Source: Ketobacter sp963922875
GTDB lineage: Bacteria > Pseudomonadota > Gammaproteobacteria > Pseudomonadales > Ketobacteraceae
Direction: 5' to 3'
Length of the DNA stretch: 64,000 bases
Assembly: GCA_963922875.1 (NCBI GenBank)
Contig: CAWUJH010000007.1
Span: 124,001-188,000, forward strand
Position numbers and translations under genes: made by a program. Below are positions 16,931 through 25,271 of the stretch, in pieces (position 1 is the first letter of the stretch; the number at the start of each line of letters is the position of its first letter). The notes below the pieces were generated by a model. It worked only from the letters and a program-made list of their open reading frames with translations, was not told the DNA's origin and did no database searches.

Positions 16931-17218
16931 ATGTCAAATGAAGGCTATCACGAACCCTTTGAAAATCTATCGGATGAAACACGAGACATGCATCGTGCTA
17001 TAACTTCACTGATGGAAGAGTTAGAAGCCGTTGATTGGTACAACCAACGCATTGATGTTTGCAAAGATGAAGAACTAAGAAAAATTCTGGCCCATAACAG
17101 GGATGAAGAGAAAGAGCACGCAGCCATGGTATTAGAATGGATACGAAGAAAAGACCCGGTACTGGATAAGGAACTCAAAGATTATCTATTTACCGATAAG
17201 AAAATTGCCCATGATTAG
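16931..17218 (+). CDS. Encapsulated-ferritin-type ferritin-like protein (EncFtn), no encapsulin nearby
   Basis: This 95-residue two-helix protein matches the EncFtn family: MEELEAVDWYNQRID in helix 1 and HNRDEEKEHAAMVLEWIRR in helix 2. By alignment from memory with Rhodospirillum rubrum EncFtn, the ferroxidase ligands correspond to Glu30, Glu60 and His63, with Glu32 and Trp36 also kept. EncFtn oxidises Fe(II) as an annular decamer and normally ships into an encapsulin shell through a C-terminal localisation peptide. Here the protein ends at YLFTDKKIAHD without such a tail, and no shell gene follows. ATG 16931 has TTGGAG 6 bp upstream. Confidence 0.85.
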   Translation: MSNEGYHEPFENLSDETRDMHRAITSLMEELEAVDWYNQRIDVCKDEELRKILAHNRDEEKEHAAMVLEWIRRKDPVLDKELKDYLFTDKKIAHD

Positions 17219-17250
17219 ATAATCCAGCACCAACAAACTGGTCATTAGAG

Positions 17251-17269
17251 ACCCCGTCAATAGCGGGGT
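17251..17269 (+). terminator. Hairpin after the EncFtn gene, possible terminator
   Basis: Arms ACCCCG (17251-17256) and CGGGGT (17264-17269) enclose a 7-nt loop, 33 bp past the EncFtn stop. There is no T-run, so termination strength is doubtful. Confidence 0.45.
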
Positions 17270-17434
17270 TCAGACTTGATTGATACCGTACCCATTTACG
17301 GTTAAAAATCCAGCCAGCCAACTATCACTTGAAATCCGTGATATCTTTACCCAAGACAGTCTTTAACTACCAAACCCCAGCAATTTATACACACCCATCA
17401 AGGCTGAATTTCTTATCTGGTAGCGAGGATTATC

Positions 17435-17803
17435 ATGGAACACACTTATTTTTCACCCACACCTATTGTACAACCCCCAATCGAAAATAATTCAGGTCAG
17501 AAACACGCTGAATGCCCAGCCGAAATAAAAGGTTGGAGCTGGGGAGCGTTTCTTCTCAGTTGGATATGGGCGATAGGTAATAAAACCTGGATCGGATTGT
17601 TAGCCATACTCCCGATAATCGGATTGTTTGTAGCCATAGGGCTGGGCTTTAAGGGTCGAGAATTAGCCTGGAAAAACAAGCAGTGGAAAAGCATTGAACA
17701 CTTTAACGAGGTTCAAAGAAAGTGGTCTATCTGGGCTATAACTATCTGTCTTGGCATGTTTCTATTAGGCATGATCAGCGCCTTGATGGTTCCTCCTTTA
17801 TAA
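17435..17803 (+). CDS. Small membrane protein of unknown function
   Basis: This 122-residue protein has a hydrophilic N-terminus of about 30 residues and then WSWGAFLLSWIWAIGNKTW, followed by at least three hydrophobic segments (residues about 35-50, 55-75 and 98-118). A short basic loop lies between the second and third. I do not recognise a characterised family, although the W-rich first segment recurs in small bacterial inner-membrane proteins. An AGCGAGGA-type ribosome binding site lies about 9 bp before ATG 17435. Its stop overlaps the convergent gene by 6 bp. Confidence 0.6.
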   Translation: MEHTYFSPTPIVQPPIENNSGQKHAECPAEIKGWSWGAFLLSWIWAIGNKTWIGLLAILPIIGLFVAIGLGFKGRELAWKNKQWKSIEHFNEVQRKWSIWAITICLGMFLLGMISALMVPPL

Positions 17804-18709
17804 ACCATCATAGTCATTGGCTATTGCCATAGTATTGCCGCGCCACTGCGGCAACTGCCAACCATCATGGCCAACCACAGGGGGCACCAGTTTACGGCGG
17901 ATAATGACCCATTCATTATTCTCATACGCCACTCGTAAACTCCAGCCCCAGGTTACCGGTGAATACGCAGGTACCCAAAAGGTTTTACTCGGTACACTGG
18001 CCACTGCTCGCTGCATAAAATAGCTGGTGAATTGTTCAAGCACTGTCACACTGTGAACCTGCCGCCCACGCCAACTCCGTTGCAAACCCTGATCGATACG
18101 ATAGTCGAAGCAGTAGTCCTTTTGGTGATCGCGGCTTTGCCAGGGCGTCTGTTGACGCACTATAGCTGTGTCATTCGGGCCTTCCAAATAAAGCGCCATT
18201 TCCCCGACCTCCTCCGTATTCAGCAACGTATGATGCTCGCCTTCCTCATCAGTTAGATAACGCTGGGAGGTCACCAAGCGAATTTCCCCCAACTGAGCCG
18301 CATAGGCGGCGGTTTTATAGCGCAAGGTAAAGCGTGGGGTAATAGCGAGCAGCGAACCACCAATCACTTCCTCTATCGTCAGCTCTTCCAAACTGGCGTT
18401 TAGCAACTGGCACTCGTTTTCCCGCAAGGCTTGATGGCTCAGAGAATCCCAGATATAAGCCGAGCTGCCGTCCTGTAAGGGCAGAGACTGTCCACAATCA
18501 GTGGTCATTAGAAAGTCGCTCGCCATGGCATCCGCCTCCAGAGCAGAGGAACTGATCCATTGCTGCCACTGCTGTGGTGGATAAGAGACACCGCGATATA
18601 AGGCCACACCTCGATCACCCTGAACCGGTGGCGGCTGGGAGCTACCTTTTGGAATTAAGCGCAATTGATTAGGCCCATAGGGCAAACGCATTTTGGGTGG
18701 CTGGGACAT
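17798..18709 (-). CDS. Hypothetical protein, 303 residues
   Basis: I do not recognise this protein. It has no signal peptide or membrane segment and is rich in Gln, Trp and Tyr, with a mixed beta-type composition (ITPRFTLRYKTAAYAAQLGEIRL and WGWSLRVAYENNEWVIIRRKLVPPVV, read in parts). Codon use and the unbroken 303-codon frame support it as real. It is convergent with the small membrane protein, overlapping its end by 6 bp, and has a 217-bp free region upstream where its promoter must lie. Confidence 0.6.
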   Translation of the reverse strand: MSQPPKMRLPYGPNQLRLIPKGSSQPPPVQGDRGVALYRGVSYPPQQWQQWISSSALEADAMASDFLMTTDCGQSLPLQDGSSAYIWDSLSHQALRENECQLLNASLEELTIEEVIGGSLLAITPRFTLRYKTAAYAAQLGEIRLVTSQRYLTDEEGEHHTLLNTEEVGEMALYLEGPNDTAIVRQQTPWQSRDHQKDYCFDYRIDQGLQRSWRGRQVHSVTVLEQFTSYFMQRAVASVPSKTFWVPAYSPVTWGWSLRVAYENNEWVIIRRKLVPPVVGHDGWQLPQWRGNTMAIANDYDGL

Positions 18710-18926
18710 TGCTTTACTGATTGTCGGTATGTTACATACCCTGATTCACAATCCATGCCAACCGATCAAACACCAGACTAGCCACTATATCCCGAATATT
18801 TTCAATGGATTGCGGAGAAGATGACATTTAGAGCACTAAAGTTGTTGTTGGATGTGCCACAGAATGCCGCTGACAGTGGCGACAATTCAATGTACCCTGA
18901 CGCCTTTTCGAAGCTTGGAACACTCT

Positions 18927-19544
18927 ATGAATGACGAGATAAACTACCAGAACAATCCTTTGCACGGAGTTAGCTTAAAAACCTTATTAACGGAAATTGT
19001 TGACCACTACGGTTTCGAGCTTCTCAATGCCTATTTGAACATCAACTGCTTTAAGACCAACCCCAGCATTGACTCCAGCCTCAAGTTTTTGAAAAAAACA
19101 GATTGGGCGCGCGAGAAGGTTGAGTCTTTCTATTTGTACCAATACAAAAGACTGCCTAGAGCCACCCCCGAACAATTTGAACTCTCCCCTAGAGACCGGA
19201 TTATTCCCGAACATCAAAAACCCGGTGAACCGGCTGAGCTAAGCCTGGAAGACGCCGAGCGCTTGCAACAAAAACGAGCGGAGAAAGCCGCGCTTCGAAA
19301 CCCCAAAGTGGGACGTCGCCCAAGCGCAAGCGAAGGTGCGCGGAATCAGCCTTGGAAAAACAAGAACCCAAAAAGAGACGGCGACCCTGCAAGAGAGAAA
19401 CGTTCTGCAAAAGAAAATGGCCCCAGCTACGAAAAGCGCCCCCGACAAGAACGTGCCCCAAAAAATGAAACCACTCCCAAAAAAGAAAGTGCCAATGATC
19501 AAAATAAGAGTGGGTCAAATCCTTGGGCCAATTGGAAGAAATAA
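18927..19544 (+). CDS. VF530-family protein with long basic disordered tail
   Basis: Residues 1-75 match the VF530 (DUF2132) fold: NNPLHGVSLKTLLTEIVDHYG, NCFKTNPSIDSSLKFLKKTDWAREKVE and the ending YLYQYKRLP. VF530 members are small DNA-binding-like proteins of unknown role, usually about 75-90 residues. This one is 205 residues; from about residue 105 it is a Lys/Arg/Glu/Pro-rich, low-complexity tail that is almost certainly disordered. I start at ATG 18927, where the homology begins; the frame is open to 18852. Confidence 0.8.
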   Translation: MNDEINYQNNPLHGVSLKTLLTEIVDHYGFELLNAYLNINCFKTNPSIDSSLKFLKKTDWAREKVESFYLYQYKRLPRATPEQFELSPRDRIIPEHQKPGEPAELSLEDAERLQQKRAEKAALRNPKVGRRPSASEGARNQPWKNKNPKRDGDPAREKRSAKENGPSYEKRPRQERAPKNETTPKKESANDQNKSGSNPWANWKK

Positions 19545-19584
19545 TTTGGGCTAGAAAAATTAGCGGCCAGAGAACCTTAAAGTC

Positions 19585-19992
19585 ATGAACATAATTTATA
19601 CATTCACCGACAAGCAAATAGCCCAGTTGTTTGAGTTATATCAACATGAGTGGTGGTCAAGCGGACGAACGCTGACTGAAACCCACAAAGGGATCAATGG
19701 GTCTCAGATTTGTATCGGCATTATTGATGATAATGAAGACCTCAAAGGTTTTGTTCGGGTGCTAACGGATTATATTTATAAAGCTTTAATTTTTGATGTC
19801 ATAGTTGCGCAAGACCAGCGTGGAAACGGTTTAGGCGATCAGCTTGTCGGCTTAGTCCTGTCCCATCCATCACTTAAAGACGTCAAACATATTGAATTGT
19901 ATTGCTTGCCTGAATTAATCCCCTTTTACGAGCAATATGGTTTTTCCAGTAATACGGGCAATATTAGGCTAATGCGAAGAGTTTTGATCTAA
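19585..19992 (+). CDS. GNAT-family N-acetyltransferase
   Basis: This 135-residue protein has the acetyl-CoA-binding motif VAQDQRGNGLGDQLVGLVL (the R/Q-x-x-G-x-G/A loop) near residues 72-90, preceded by the beta-strand GFVRVLTDYIYKALIFDVIV and followed by HIELYCLPELIPFYEQYGF. It resembles the small GNATs often annotated as acting on unknown amines. The acceptor cannot be told from sequence. It lies 40 bp after the VF530 gene and 38 bp before the TSUP transporter, in the same direction. Confidence 0.85.
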   Translation: MNIIYTFTDKQIAQLFELYQHEWWSSGRTLTETHKGINGSQICIGIIDDNEDLKGFVRVLTDYIYKALIFDVIVAQDQRGNGLGDQLVGLVLSHPSLKDVKHIELYCLPELIPFYEQYGFSSNTGNIRLMRRVLI

Positions 19993-20030
19993 AACAGCCA
20001 ACGGGTAAAAGCTCAACCAAAGAGGATACT

Positions 20031-20804
20031 ATAATAGAACTTGCTAATTTTACTTTAGAGCTATTGTTTATAGTTGCTGTTCTTGCTGGACTCATAGACA
20101 CACTCGCTGGCGGCGGCGGTCTCATAACGGTACCTGCTCTCATTTTAAGTGGCATACCACCCTTGGCGGCCCTCGGCACCAATAAACTACAAGGCAGCAT
20201 GGGAACAGCCACCGCGACTTACCTTCTGATTAAAAATAAAAAGATTAGCTTGACCGAAAACAGGCCGCTAATGCAATCCGCCTTTATTGGCGCACTGACA
20301 GGCACCCTTGTGGTTCAGTTTATTAACACTGAAACTTTGTCTTTTGTGATTCCTATTGTTTTACTATTTATAGCGCTGTACTTTTTAATTGCGCCTAAAC
20401 CCAAACTCGGGGCAAACAGGATTCGATTATCAGAAACTCGCTATAGAAATGTCGTTATTCCCACGGTTGGGTTTTACGACGGAATGTTTGGCCCCGGCAC
20501 AGGATCATTTTTCACTGTAGCGGGGATTTCATGTAGAGGTCAGGAAATCATTTCGGCAACCGCCATCGCGAAATCGCTTAATTTTTCTACAAACATAGCC
20601 TCTTTAATTATTTTTATCGGCGCTGGACAGGTTATTTGGACTGTTGGGATTACAATGATGTTAGGGCAAATGATTGGAGCATGGCTAGGTTCTCACCTAC
20701 TTTTCAAAGTGAACCCTAACCATTTAAGACGCTTAGTCGTATTAATGTGTACTTTTATGCTCATAAAATACTGTCATTCCATGGGGTGGATTACTTTCAC
20801 CTAA
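20031..20804 (+). CDS. TSUP (TauE/SafE) family transporter, apparent ATA start
   Basis: This is an inner-membrane anion exporter of the TauE/SafE family, whose members move sulfite, sulfoacetate and similar anions. It has about eight membrane segments and two copies of the family core, seen as LIDTLAGGGGLITVPALIL near the start and FYDGMFGPGTGSFFTVAGI in the middle. The family start (M-I-E-L-then first helix) maps to ATA-ATA-GAA-CTT at 20031, with AGAGG 5 bp upstream. The first accepted alternative start in frame is TTG 20064, which would cut into the first helix and has no ribosome binding site. Confidence 0.8.
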   Translation: MIELANFTLELLFIVAVLAGLIDTLAGGGGLITVPALILSGIPPLAALGTNKLQGSMGTATATYLLIKNKKISLTENRPLMQSAFIGALTGTLVVQFINTETLSFVIPIVLLFIALYFLIAPKPKLGANRIRLSETRYRNVVIPTVGFYDGMFGPGTGSFFTVAGISCRGQEIISATAIAKSLNFSTNIASLIIFIGAGQVIWTVGITMMLGQMIGAWLGSHLLFKVNPNHLRRLVVLMCTFMLIKYCHSMGWITFT

Positions 20805-20833
20805 CCATCCACTTTAAACAGCGAGGATTTATT

Positions 20834-21070
20834 TTGAGACTCATTGGAATGTTAATCGCGCTACTGATACTCGGCTTGATTATTTACAAACAAATCGGAC
20901 CGGGAACACTGACTCAAACTGAACTTCCCACTGATTCACTGAGCCCTGAGGTACCCAAGATTTCCAACAGACCGAATGAAGTGAAGAATTTTGAAACCGA
21001 CATGGACGCGTATCTGAAAGACGAGGCAGCGAAAAGGGCTGCTAAATTAGACGATGCCGTAGGGCAATAG
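20834..21070 (+). CDS. Small single-pass membrane protein, unknown
   Basis: This 78-residue protein starts with TTG 20834, with GCGAGGA 7 bp upstream. One N-terminal membrane helix (LIGMLIALLILGLIIYKQI) is followed by a hydrophilic, Pro/Glu-rich tail ending KDEAAKRAAKLDDAVGQ. The topology is probably N-in with the tail in the periplasm. It lies between the TSUP and DsbA-family genes in the same direction, 8 bp before the latter. The function is unknown. Confidence 0.65.
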   Translation: MRLIGMLIALLILGLIIYKQIGPGTLTQTELPTDSLSPEVPKISNRPNEVKNFETDMDAYLKDEAAKRAAKLDDAVGQ

Positions 21071-21078
21071 GCCATTAT

Positions 21079-21684
21079 ATGAAGCTAAAATTTTGGTTTG
21101 AATTTGCCAGCACCTATTCTTATCCTGCCGCGATGAGGATAGAAAATCTAGCACAGCAGAACGATATTGAACTAGAGTGGTGCCCCTTTCTGTTAGGCCC
21201 AATATTCAAAAGCCAAGGTTGGAGTGACTCTCCATTCAATCTATATCCCGCTAAAGGGAACTATATGTGGAGAGACCTTGAACGGATTTGCCAGACCCAA
21301 GACTTAATATTAAAAAGACCTTCGGTTTTTCCGAGAAATGGTTTACTTGCAGCTCGAGTTGCGTGCCAATTTTCAGCGAAGGATTGGCTCCCTGAATTTG
21401 TTCGATCGGTCTATAAAGCTAACTTTGAGTACGACTTGGATATATCAGAAAGAGAGGTTGTTGCAAATTGTCTGCCTTTATCAATGGCAGAATCCAAACT
21501 AATACTTGAAGAAGCAGAGTCACAAACCTCTAAAGAATTACTTAAGGCGAGCACCGAAAAAGCACAAAAAATGGGTATCTTTGGCGCTCCATCATTTACC
21601 GTGGGAAGTGAACTTTTTTGGGGCAATGATCGACTAGAGACGGCTATAAACTGGCTATTAAACAATTGTGTCGCTAACCCCTGA
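21079..21684 (+). CDS. 2-hydroxychromene-2-carboxylate isomerase-like protein (DsbA/GST-kappa fold)
   Basis: This 201-residue protein has the HCCA isomerase features: KFWFEFASTYSYPAAMRIE with the glutathione-contacting Ser in place of a CxxC, WCPFLLGPIFKSQGW and the C-terminal GIFGAPSFTVGSELFWGNDRL. Family members isomerise 2-hydroxychromene-2-carboxylate in naphthalene breakdown, but no such pathway is visible here, so the true substrate is unknown. It is cytoplasmic and last in the run from the GNAT gene. Confidence 0.85.
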   Translation: MKLKFWFEFASTYSYPAAMRIENLAQQNDIELEWCPFLLGPIFKSQGWSDSPFNLYPAKGNYMWRDLERICQTQDLILKRPSVFPRNGLLAARVACQFSAKDWLPEFVRSVYKANFEYDLDISEREVVANCLPLSMAESKLILEEAESQTSKELLKASTEKAQKMGIFGAPSFTVGSELFWGNDRLETAINWLLNNCVANP

Positions 21685-21698
21685 ACCAGTCAGGGGTT
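21676..21698 (+). terminator. Hairpin overlapping the isomerase stop codon
   Basis: Perfect 9-bp arms AACCCCTGA (21676-21684, containing the TGA stop) and TCAGGGGTT (21690-21698) enclose a 5-nt loop. A short T stretch follows. It is a likely terminator for the plus-strand run. Confidence 0.65.
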
Positions 21699-21766
21699 TC
21701 AATACTACTTACCAAGGCGTAATTGTATTGGCAAGCGACATGGGCCCGCATAAACTTCCCAGTATT

Positions 21767-23035
21767 TTAGTAACTAGCCTTGGTATTAATCACCTTTTCA
21801 AGCTTGATCATGTCAGCTATCGCTTTATAACCGGCATCACTAAGATGTAGGTGATCACCAGAGTCATACTCTTTACGGATACGAGTGGGCTGCTTGGGGT
21901 CGCGAACGAGCTGATCAAAATCCACAACCTCATCGAAAGCGCCGCTGTTGCGTATCCATTCATTCACGGCTTGACGCACTTTCTCTTTGGCATCGGTATA
22001 ATAATTTTGCACGGGGGATTTTTCTAAGGCACCGGCAAAAGGCGTCAAGGTGGCACCGATAACTCTTACCCCGTATACGTGGGCTTGAGCAATTAATTGC
22101 TGATAAATTCGAATAAGATCCTGGGCCTGAACTGGAGGCTGATTCGGGGCATGGGCCGTTCCAGGCCAGCCAATATCGTTAATGCCCATCAACACGATCA
22201 CACTGCTCACACCGGGTTGCCCCAGCACATCCTGTTGAAACCGAGCTAAGGCATTCTCACCCATCATACTCAAGGTTAAACGAGCACCGGAAATACCACT
22301 ATTGACCACGGCAATATCGAACTCGGCGAGGCGAGCCGCCAAATAATCGGGCCACCGGTGATTGGCGTTAAGAGTGGAGGAGTTTCCATCAGTAATGGAA
22401 TCCCCAAAGGCAACCACGACGCCTTTAGCCGTCGGTGAATCCACTAAAATAGCACTCAAAAACACCCGAGGTTTCATGATTGCAGGTGCTTTAAACTCTC
22501 TTGCGCCTGCCTGATTGCCTGCGGCAATATAACCATTCTGCAAGCCGTCCCAGTGAAACGTGGCGGGGGCCGTCGGCTGAGGCAGATATAGATCTACCGC
22601 AACTTCACTGAGATCAGGCAATGATTTTGCCAACGGATCGCTGAGCGCAGACGCACCCACTGGAATGGCTATAGACGATTGCCCAGCAAAGGTCAGCGCT
22701 TGCGCCGTACCAGGCACTAGCTGGCCTTTCCCAGCCCATAGCGCCAGCGAAGCCGCGCCGATTAACAACGGCTCGTTACCGTAGCGATTGGATATTTTTA
22801 TCCGTACGTTATCTCCGCCCAAACTAATACGCACCACTTGACGTACGGTTTGGTTCCAGAAGTGAAACGGCACTCTTGTCTCCAGAGTGAAGTTGCCATC
22901 CCATTGCGGCTGAGGATTGGCAGTCCAGCTACTAATCCAATTTTCGGCCCGCACTGGCATAGCCATAACCAATATCAATAAAGCGCAACCGACTAACCGA
23001 TATTGACGCTGCACAAAACAGTTTTTGTTGTTCAT
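21767..23035 (-). CDS. Secreted SGNH/GDSL hydrolase
   Basis: This 422-residue protein has a signal peptide (hydrophobic core LVGCALLILVMAMPVRA) and an N-terminal beta-domain, then an SGNH hydrolase domain. Catalytic blocks are VVAFGDSITDGNSS (Ser), NSGISGAR (Gly), VLMGINDIGWP (Asn) and DHLHLSDAGY (Asp/His). It resembles secreted lysophospholipase/acetylxylan-esterase-type SGNH enzymes with a jelly-roll front domain. ATG 23035 is chosen; a GTG four codons earlier would overlap the MFS stop. It is likely co-transcribed with the MFS gene. Confidence 0.9.
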   Translation of the reverse strand: MNNKNCFVQRQYRLVGCALLILVMAMPVRAENWISSWTANPQPQWDGNFTLETRVPFHFWNQTVRQVVRISLGGDNVRIKISNRYGNEPLLIGAASLALWAGKGQLVPGTAQALTFAGQSSIAIPVGASALSDPLAKSLPDLSEVAVDLYLPQPTAPATFHWDGLQNGYIAAGNQAGAREFKAPAIMKPRVFLSAILVDSPTAKGVVVAFGDSITDGNSSTLNANHRWPDYLAARLAEFDIAVVNSGISGARLTLSMMGENALARFQQDVLGQPGVSSVIVLMGINDIGWPGTAHAPNQPPVQAQDLIRIYQQLIAQAHVYGVRVIGATLTPFAGALEKSPVQNYYTDAKEKVRQAVNEWIRNSGAFDEVVDFDQLVRDPKQPTRIRKEYDSGDHLHLSDAGYKAIADMIKLEKVINTKASY

Positions 23036-23039
23036 AACC

Positions 23040-24257
23040 TTACCCACAATTCACGGTTGAGATAGTTTTACCCATAGATTTTTCCTGCCACAAACTCAAA
23101 AGCATCACGAAAATTGCTGCCAGCGGCATCAGTGCCGCCACCAAAGGAATCGAAATAAGACCACCGCCCTGCTCCAGCGCCAAACCAGCAATGGCCGCTC
23201 CGATGGCGTTACCTAAATTAAACGCCGCGATATTAAGACTGGACACCAAGGTTTGCGCACCGCCTTTGGCGCGGGACATCACCCACATTTGTAACGGAGC
23301 GCAAGTCGAGAAGGCCGCCACACCGAGCAGAAATACCGTACCCACTGCGAGCACGGGGTAATGTAGCGTGAAAGTTAAAAGCGCAAGAATAGCCACCAGA
23401 GCAAAAAAACTCCCGAATAAAGCGCCTACCGGAAAGCGATCCGCTACACGGCCACCCAGTAAATTGCCAGCCACCACGCCAAGCCCAAAGAGGACTAAAA
23501 TAGGTGGCACACTTTCGGTACTGAAACCACTAATATCCGTGAGTAATGGTGCGATAAAGGTCAACAACGCAAAGCTACCACCGAACCCCAAAACAGTCAT
23601 CAGCAACCCTAGCAAAACCGGTAAACGCCAGAGCGCTCGGATCTCATCGCCGCGACTAGTTGCTGCTCCAGAGCCCTGCGCTTGGTTTGCCGGAATAAAC
23701 AAAGCCAACACCACAAAAGCCACAATACCGATCAATGCTACTGCCCAAAAGGTGGTACGCCAGCCATAAACCTGACCCAGCCAAGTGCCAAAGGGTACAC
23801 CAAGCACATTGGCCACCGTTAGCCCGGTAAACATAATGGCAATGGCTGAGGCACCTCGGTCTGCGGCCACTAGCCGGGTGGCCACCAACGCGCCAACACC
23901 AAAGAAGGTGCCGTGAGCAAACGCGGTGATAACTCGCGCCAACATCAGCAAGGTGTAATCCGTTGCCAGCGCGCAGAACATGTTACCCAGAGTGAACACC
24001 AGCATAAGCAACAACAGCGTGTGCTTCTGTGGCCAAAGACTGGTGGCTAGGGTTAGTAATGGCGCACCCAGCACGACACCCATCGCATACCCAGAAATAA
24101 GTAATCCGGCATCAGCAAGGCTGACCCCAAGGTCCTGACTCACCTGAGGCAGTAACCCCATAATGACAAACTCAGTTAGGCCTATACCAAAAGCTCCGGT
24201 AGCGAGCGCCAGCAGGCCAGCGGGAAAGCGCTGAGCAAAGGATGTTTGGTGGTTCAT
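23040..24257 (-). CDS. MFS exporter, AraJ/DHA1 type
   Basis: This 405-residue protein has 12 predicted membrane segments. It carries the DHA1-type opening LATGAFGIGLTEFVIMGLLPQVSQDLGVS and the motif-A region GYAMGVVLGAPLLTLA (both read in parts), with the mid-helix MFTGLTVANVLGVPFGTWLGQ typical of AraJ/YdhP/sugar-efflux proteins. It is an efflux pump of unknown substrate. It is divergent from a LysR regulator with a 98-bp gap, the usual arrangement for LysR-controlled exporters. Confidence 0.88.
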   Translation of the reverse strand: MNHQTSFAQRFPAGLLALATGAFGIGLTEFVIMGLLPQVSQDLGVSLADAGLLISGYAMGVVLGAPLLTLATSLWPQKHTLLLLMLVFTLGNMFCALATDYTLLMLARVITAFAHGTFFGVGALVATRLVAADRGASAIAIMFTGLTVANVLGVPFGTWLGQVYGWRTTFWAVALIGIVAFVVLALFIPANQAQGSGAATSRGDEIRALWRLPVLLGLLMTVLGFGGSFALLTFIAPLLTDISGFSTESVPPILVLFGLGVVAGNLLGGRVADRFPVGALFGSFFALVAILALLTFTLHYPVLAVGTVFLLGVAAFSTCAPLQMWVMSRAKGGAQTLVSSLNIAAFNLGNAIGAAIAGLALEQGGGLISIPLVAALMPLAAIFVMLLSLWQEKSMGKTISTVNCG

Positions 24258-24355
24258 GATGACTCCCAGAACGAGATTGATAAGTCATTGTGCCCTAGCC
24301 CATACTGGCTGATAATTGCCTTAGGCTATAAAACACTTTCAACTGAGATTTGAAA

Positions 24356-25267
24356 ATGCCGCTACTCACTGACCTGCAAGTATTTGTGCAAGCCGTAAAT
24401 TTGGGCTCATTGAGTGCATCTGCGCGGGCCTTAGACAAAACCCCTGCCGCCGCCAGTGCCAGCTTGAAACGCCTGGAAGCAGAACTGGGCACGCGGCTGC
24501 TCGAACGCAACACCCGCAAACTGCGCCTTACCCCAGAAGGTATGATTTATCATGAGCAAGTTGCTGCGGGCTTAACCTTACTGGAAGACGCCCAGCAAAG
24601 TATTCATGACAATTGCTGTGATTTTACCGGTGAAATCCGCCTTACCGCGCCCATTGATTTTGCCCGTCAGTGGCTGCGACCACTGTTAAACGAATTTCAG
24701 ACTCTACATCCCAAGTTAAGGATAATTTTACAGCTCGAAGATATGGCCCGGGATTTGGTGGGTGACCCCCTGGATCTGGCGATTCGCTACGGCTACCTAC
24801 CGGACTCCACACTGGTAGCGCGTCGCCTACTGGACAACCGCCGCATCGTAGTAGGTTCCACTGAATACTTTGACCGCCACGGATTACCCTCTCAGCCACA
24901 AGGACTGACCATGCACAACTGCATTACTTATTTTCACCGCGGCAACCCCTTCCGCCGCTGGAGCTTCCGACGTGGTAAAGAAACCCAAACGGTGGAAGTT
25001 CGTGGCAACCGCACCAGCAACGATGGCTCTCTAGTACGAGAATGGGTCTTGGACGGCTTGGGATTAGCCTTTAAAAGCGAACTGGATGTAAAAGCGGATT
25101 TACTCGCTGGTCGCCTGCACAACGCACTGCCAAACTGGCAGGGAGACGAGCTGCCGCTACAGGCCGTCTATCCTGGCACTGGCAAGCGTCCGCACCGAGT
25201 CAAAGCCCTGGTGGCATTTCTACAAAAGCGTTTACAGGAACAACAAGCAACAGGGCCAAATTCATAA
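24356..25267 (+). CDS. LysR-family regulator
   Basis: This 303-residue protein has the N-terminal helix-turn-helix (LQVFVQAVNLGSLSASARALDKTPAAASASLKRLEAELGTRLLERNTRK, read in parts) and a periplasmic-binding-like effector domain from about residue 90. It resembles the CrgA/DhcR subgroup that acts on divergent MFS exporters. A TTG two codons upstream is possible; ATG 24356 is preferred. The divergent MFS gene is the natural target. Confidence 0.9.
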   Translation: MPLLTDLQVFVQAVNLGSLSASARALDKTPAAASASLKRLEAELGTRLLERNTRKLRLTPEGMIYHEQVAAGLTLLEDAQQSIHDNCCDFTGEIRLTAPIDFARQWLRPLLNEFQTLHPKLRIILQLEDMARDLVGDPLDLAIRYGYLPDSTLVARRLLDNRRIVVGSTEYFDRHGLPSQPQGLTMHNCITYFHRGNPFRRWSFRRGKETQTVEVRGNRTSNDGSLVREWVLDGLGLAFKSELDVKADLLAGRLHNALPNWQGDELPLQAVYPGTGKRPHRVKALVAFLQKRLQEQQATGPNS

Positions 25268-25271
25268 GATT

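Noticed and set aside
16919..17803. Encapsulin shell gene downstream of the EncFtn gene
   Set aside because: The next gene is a 122-residue membrane protein with no HK97-fold features; no other gene in the window resembles a shell.
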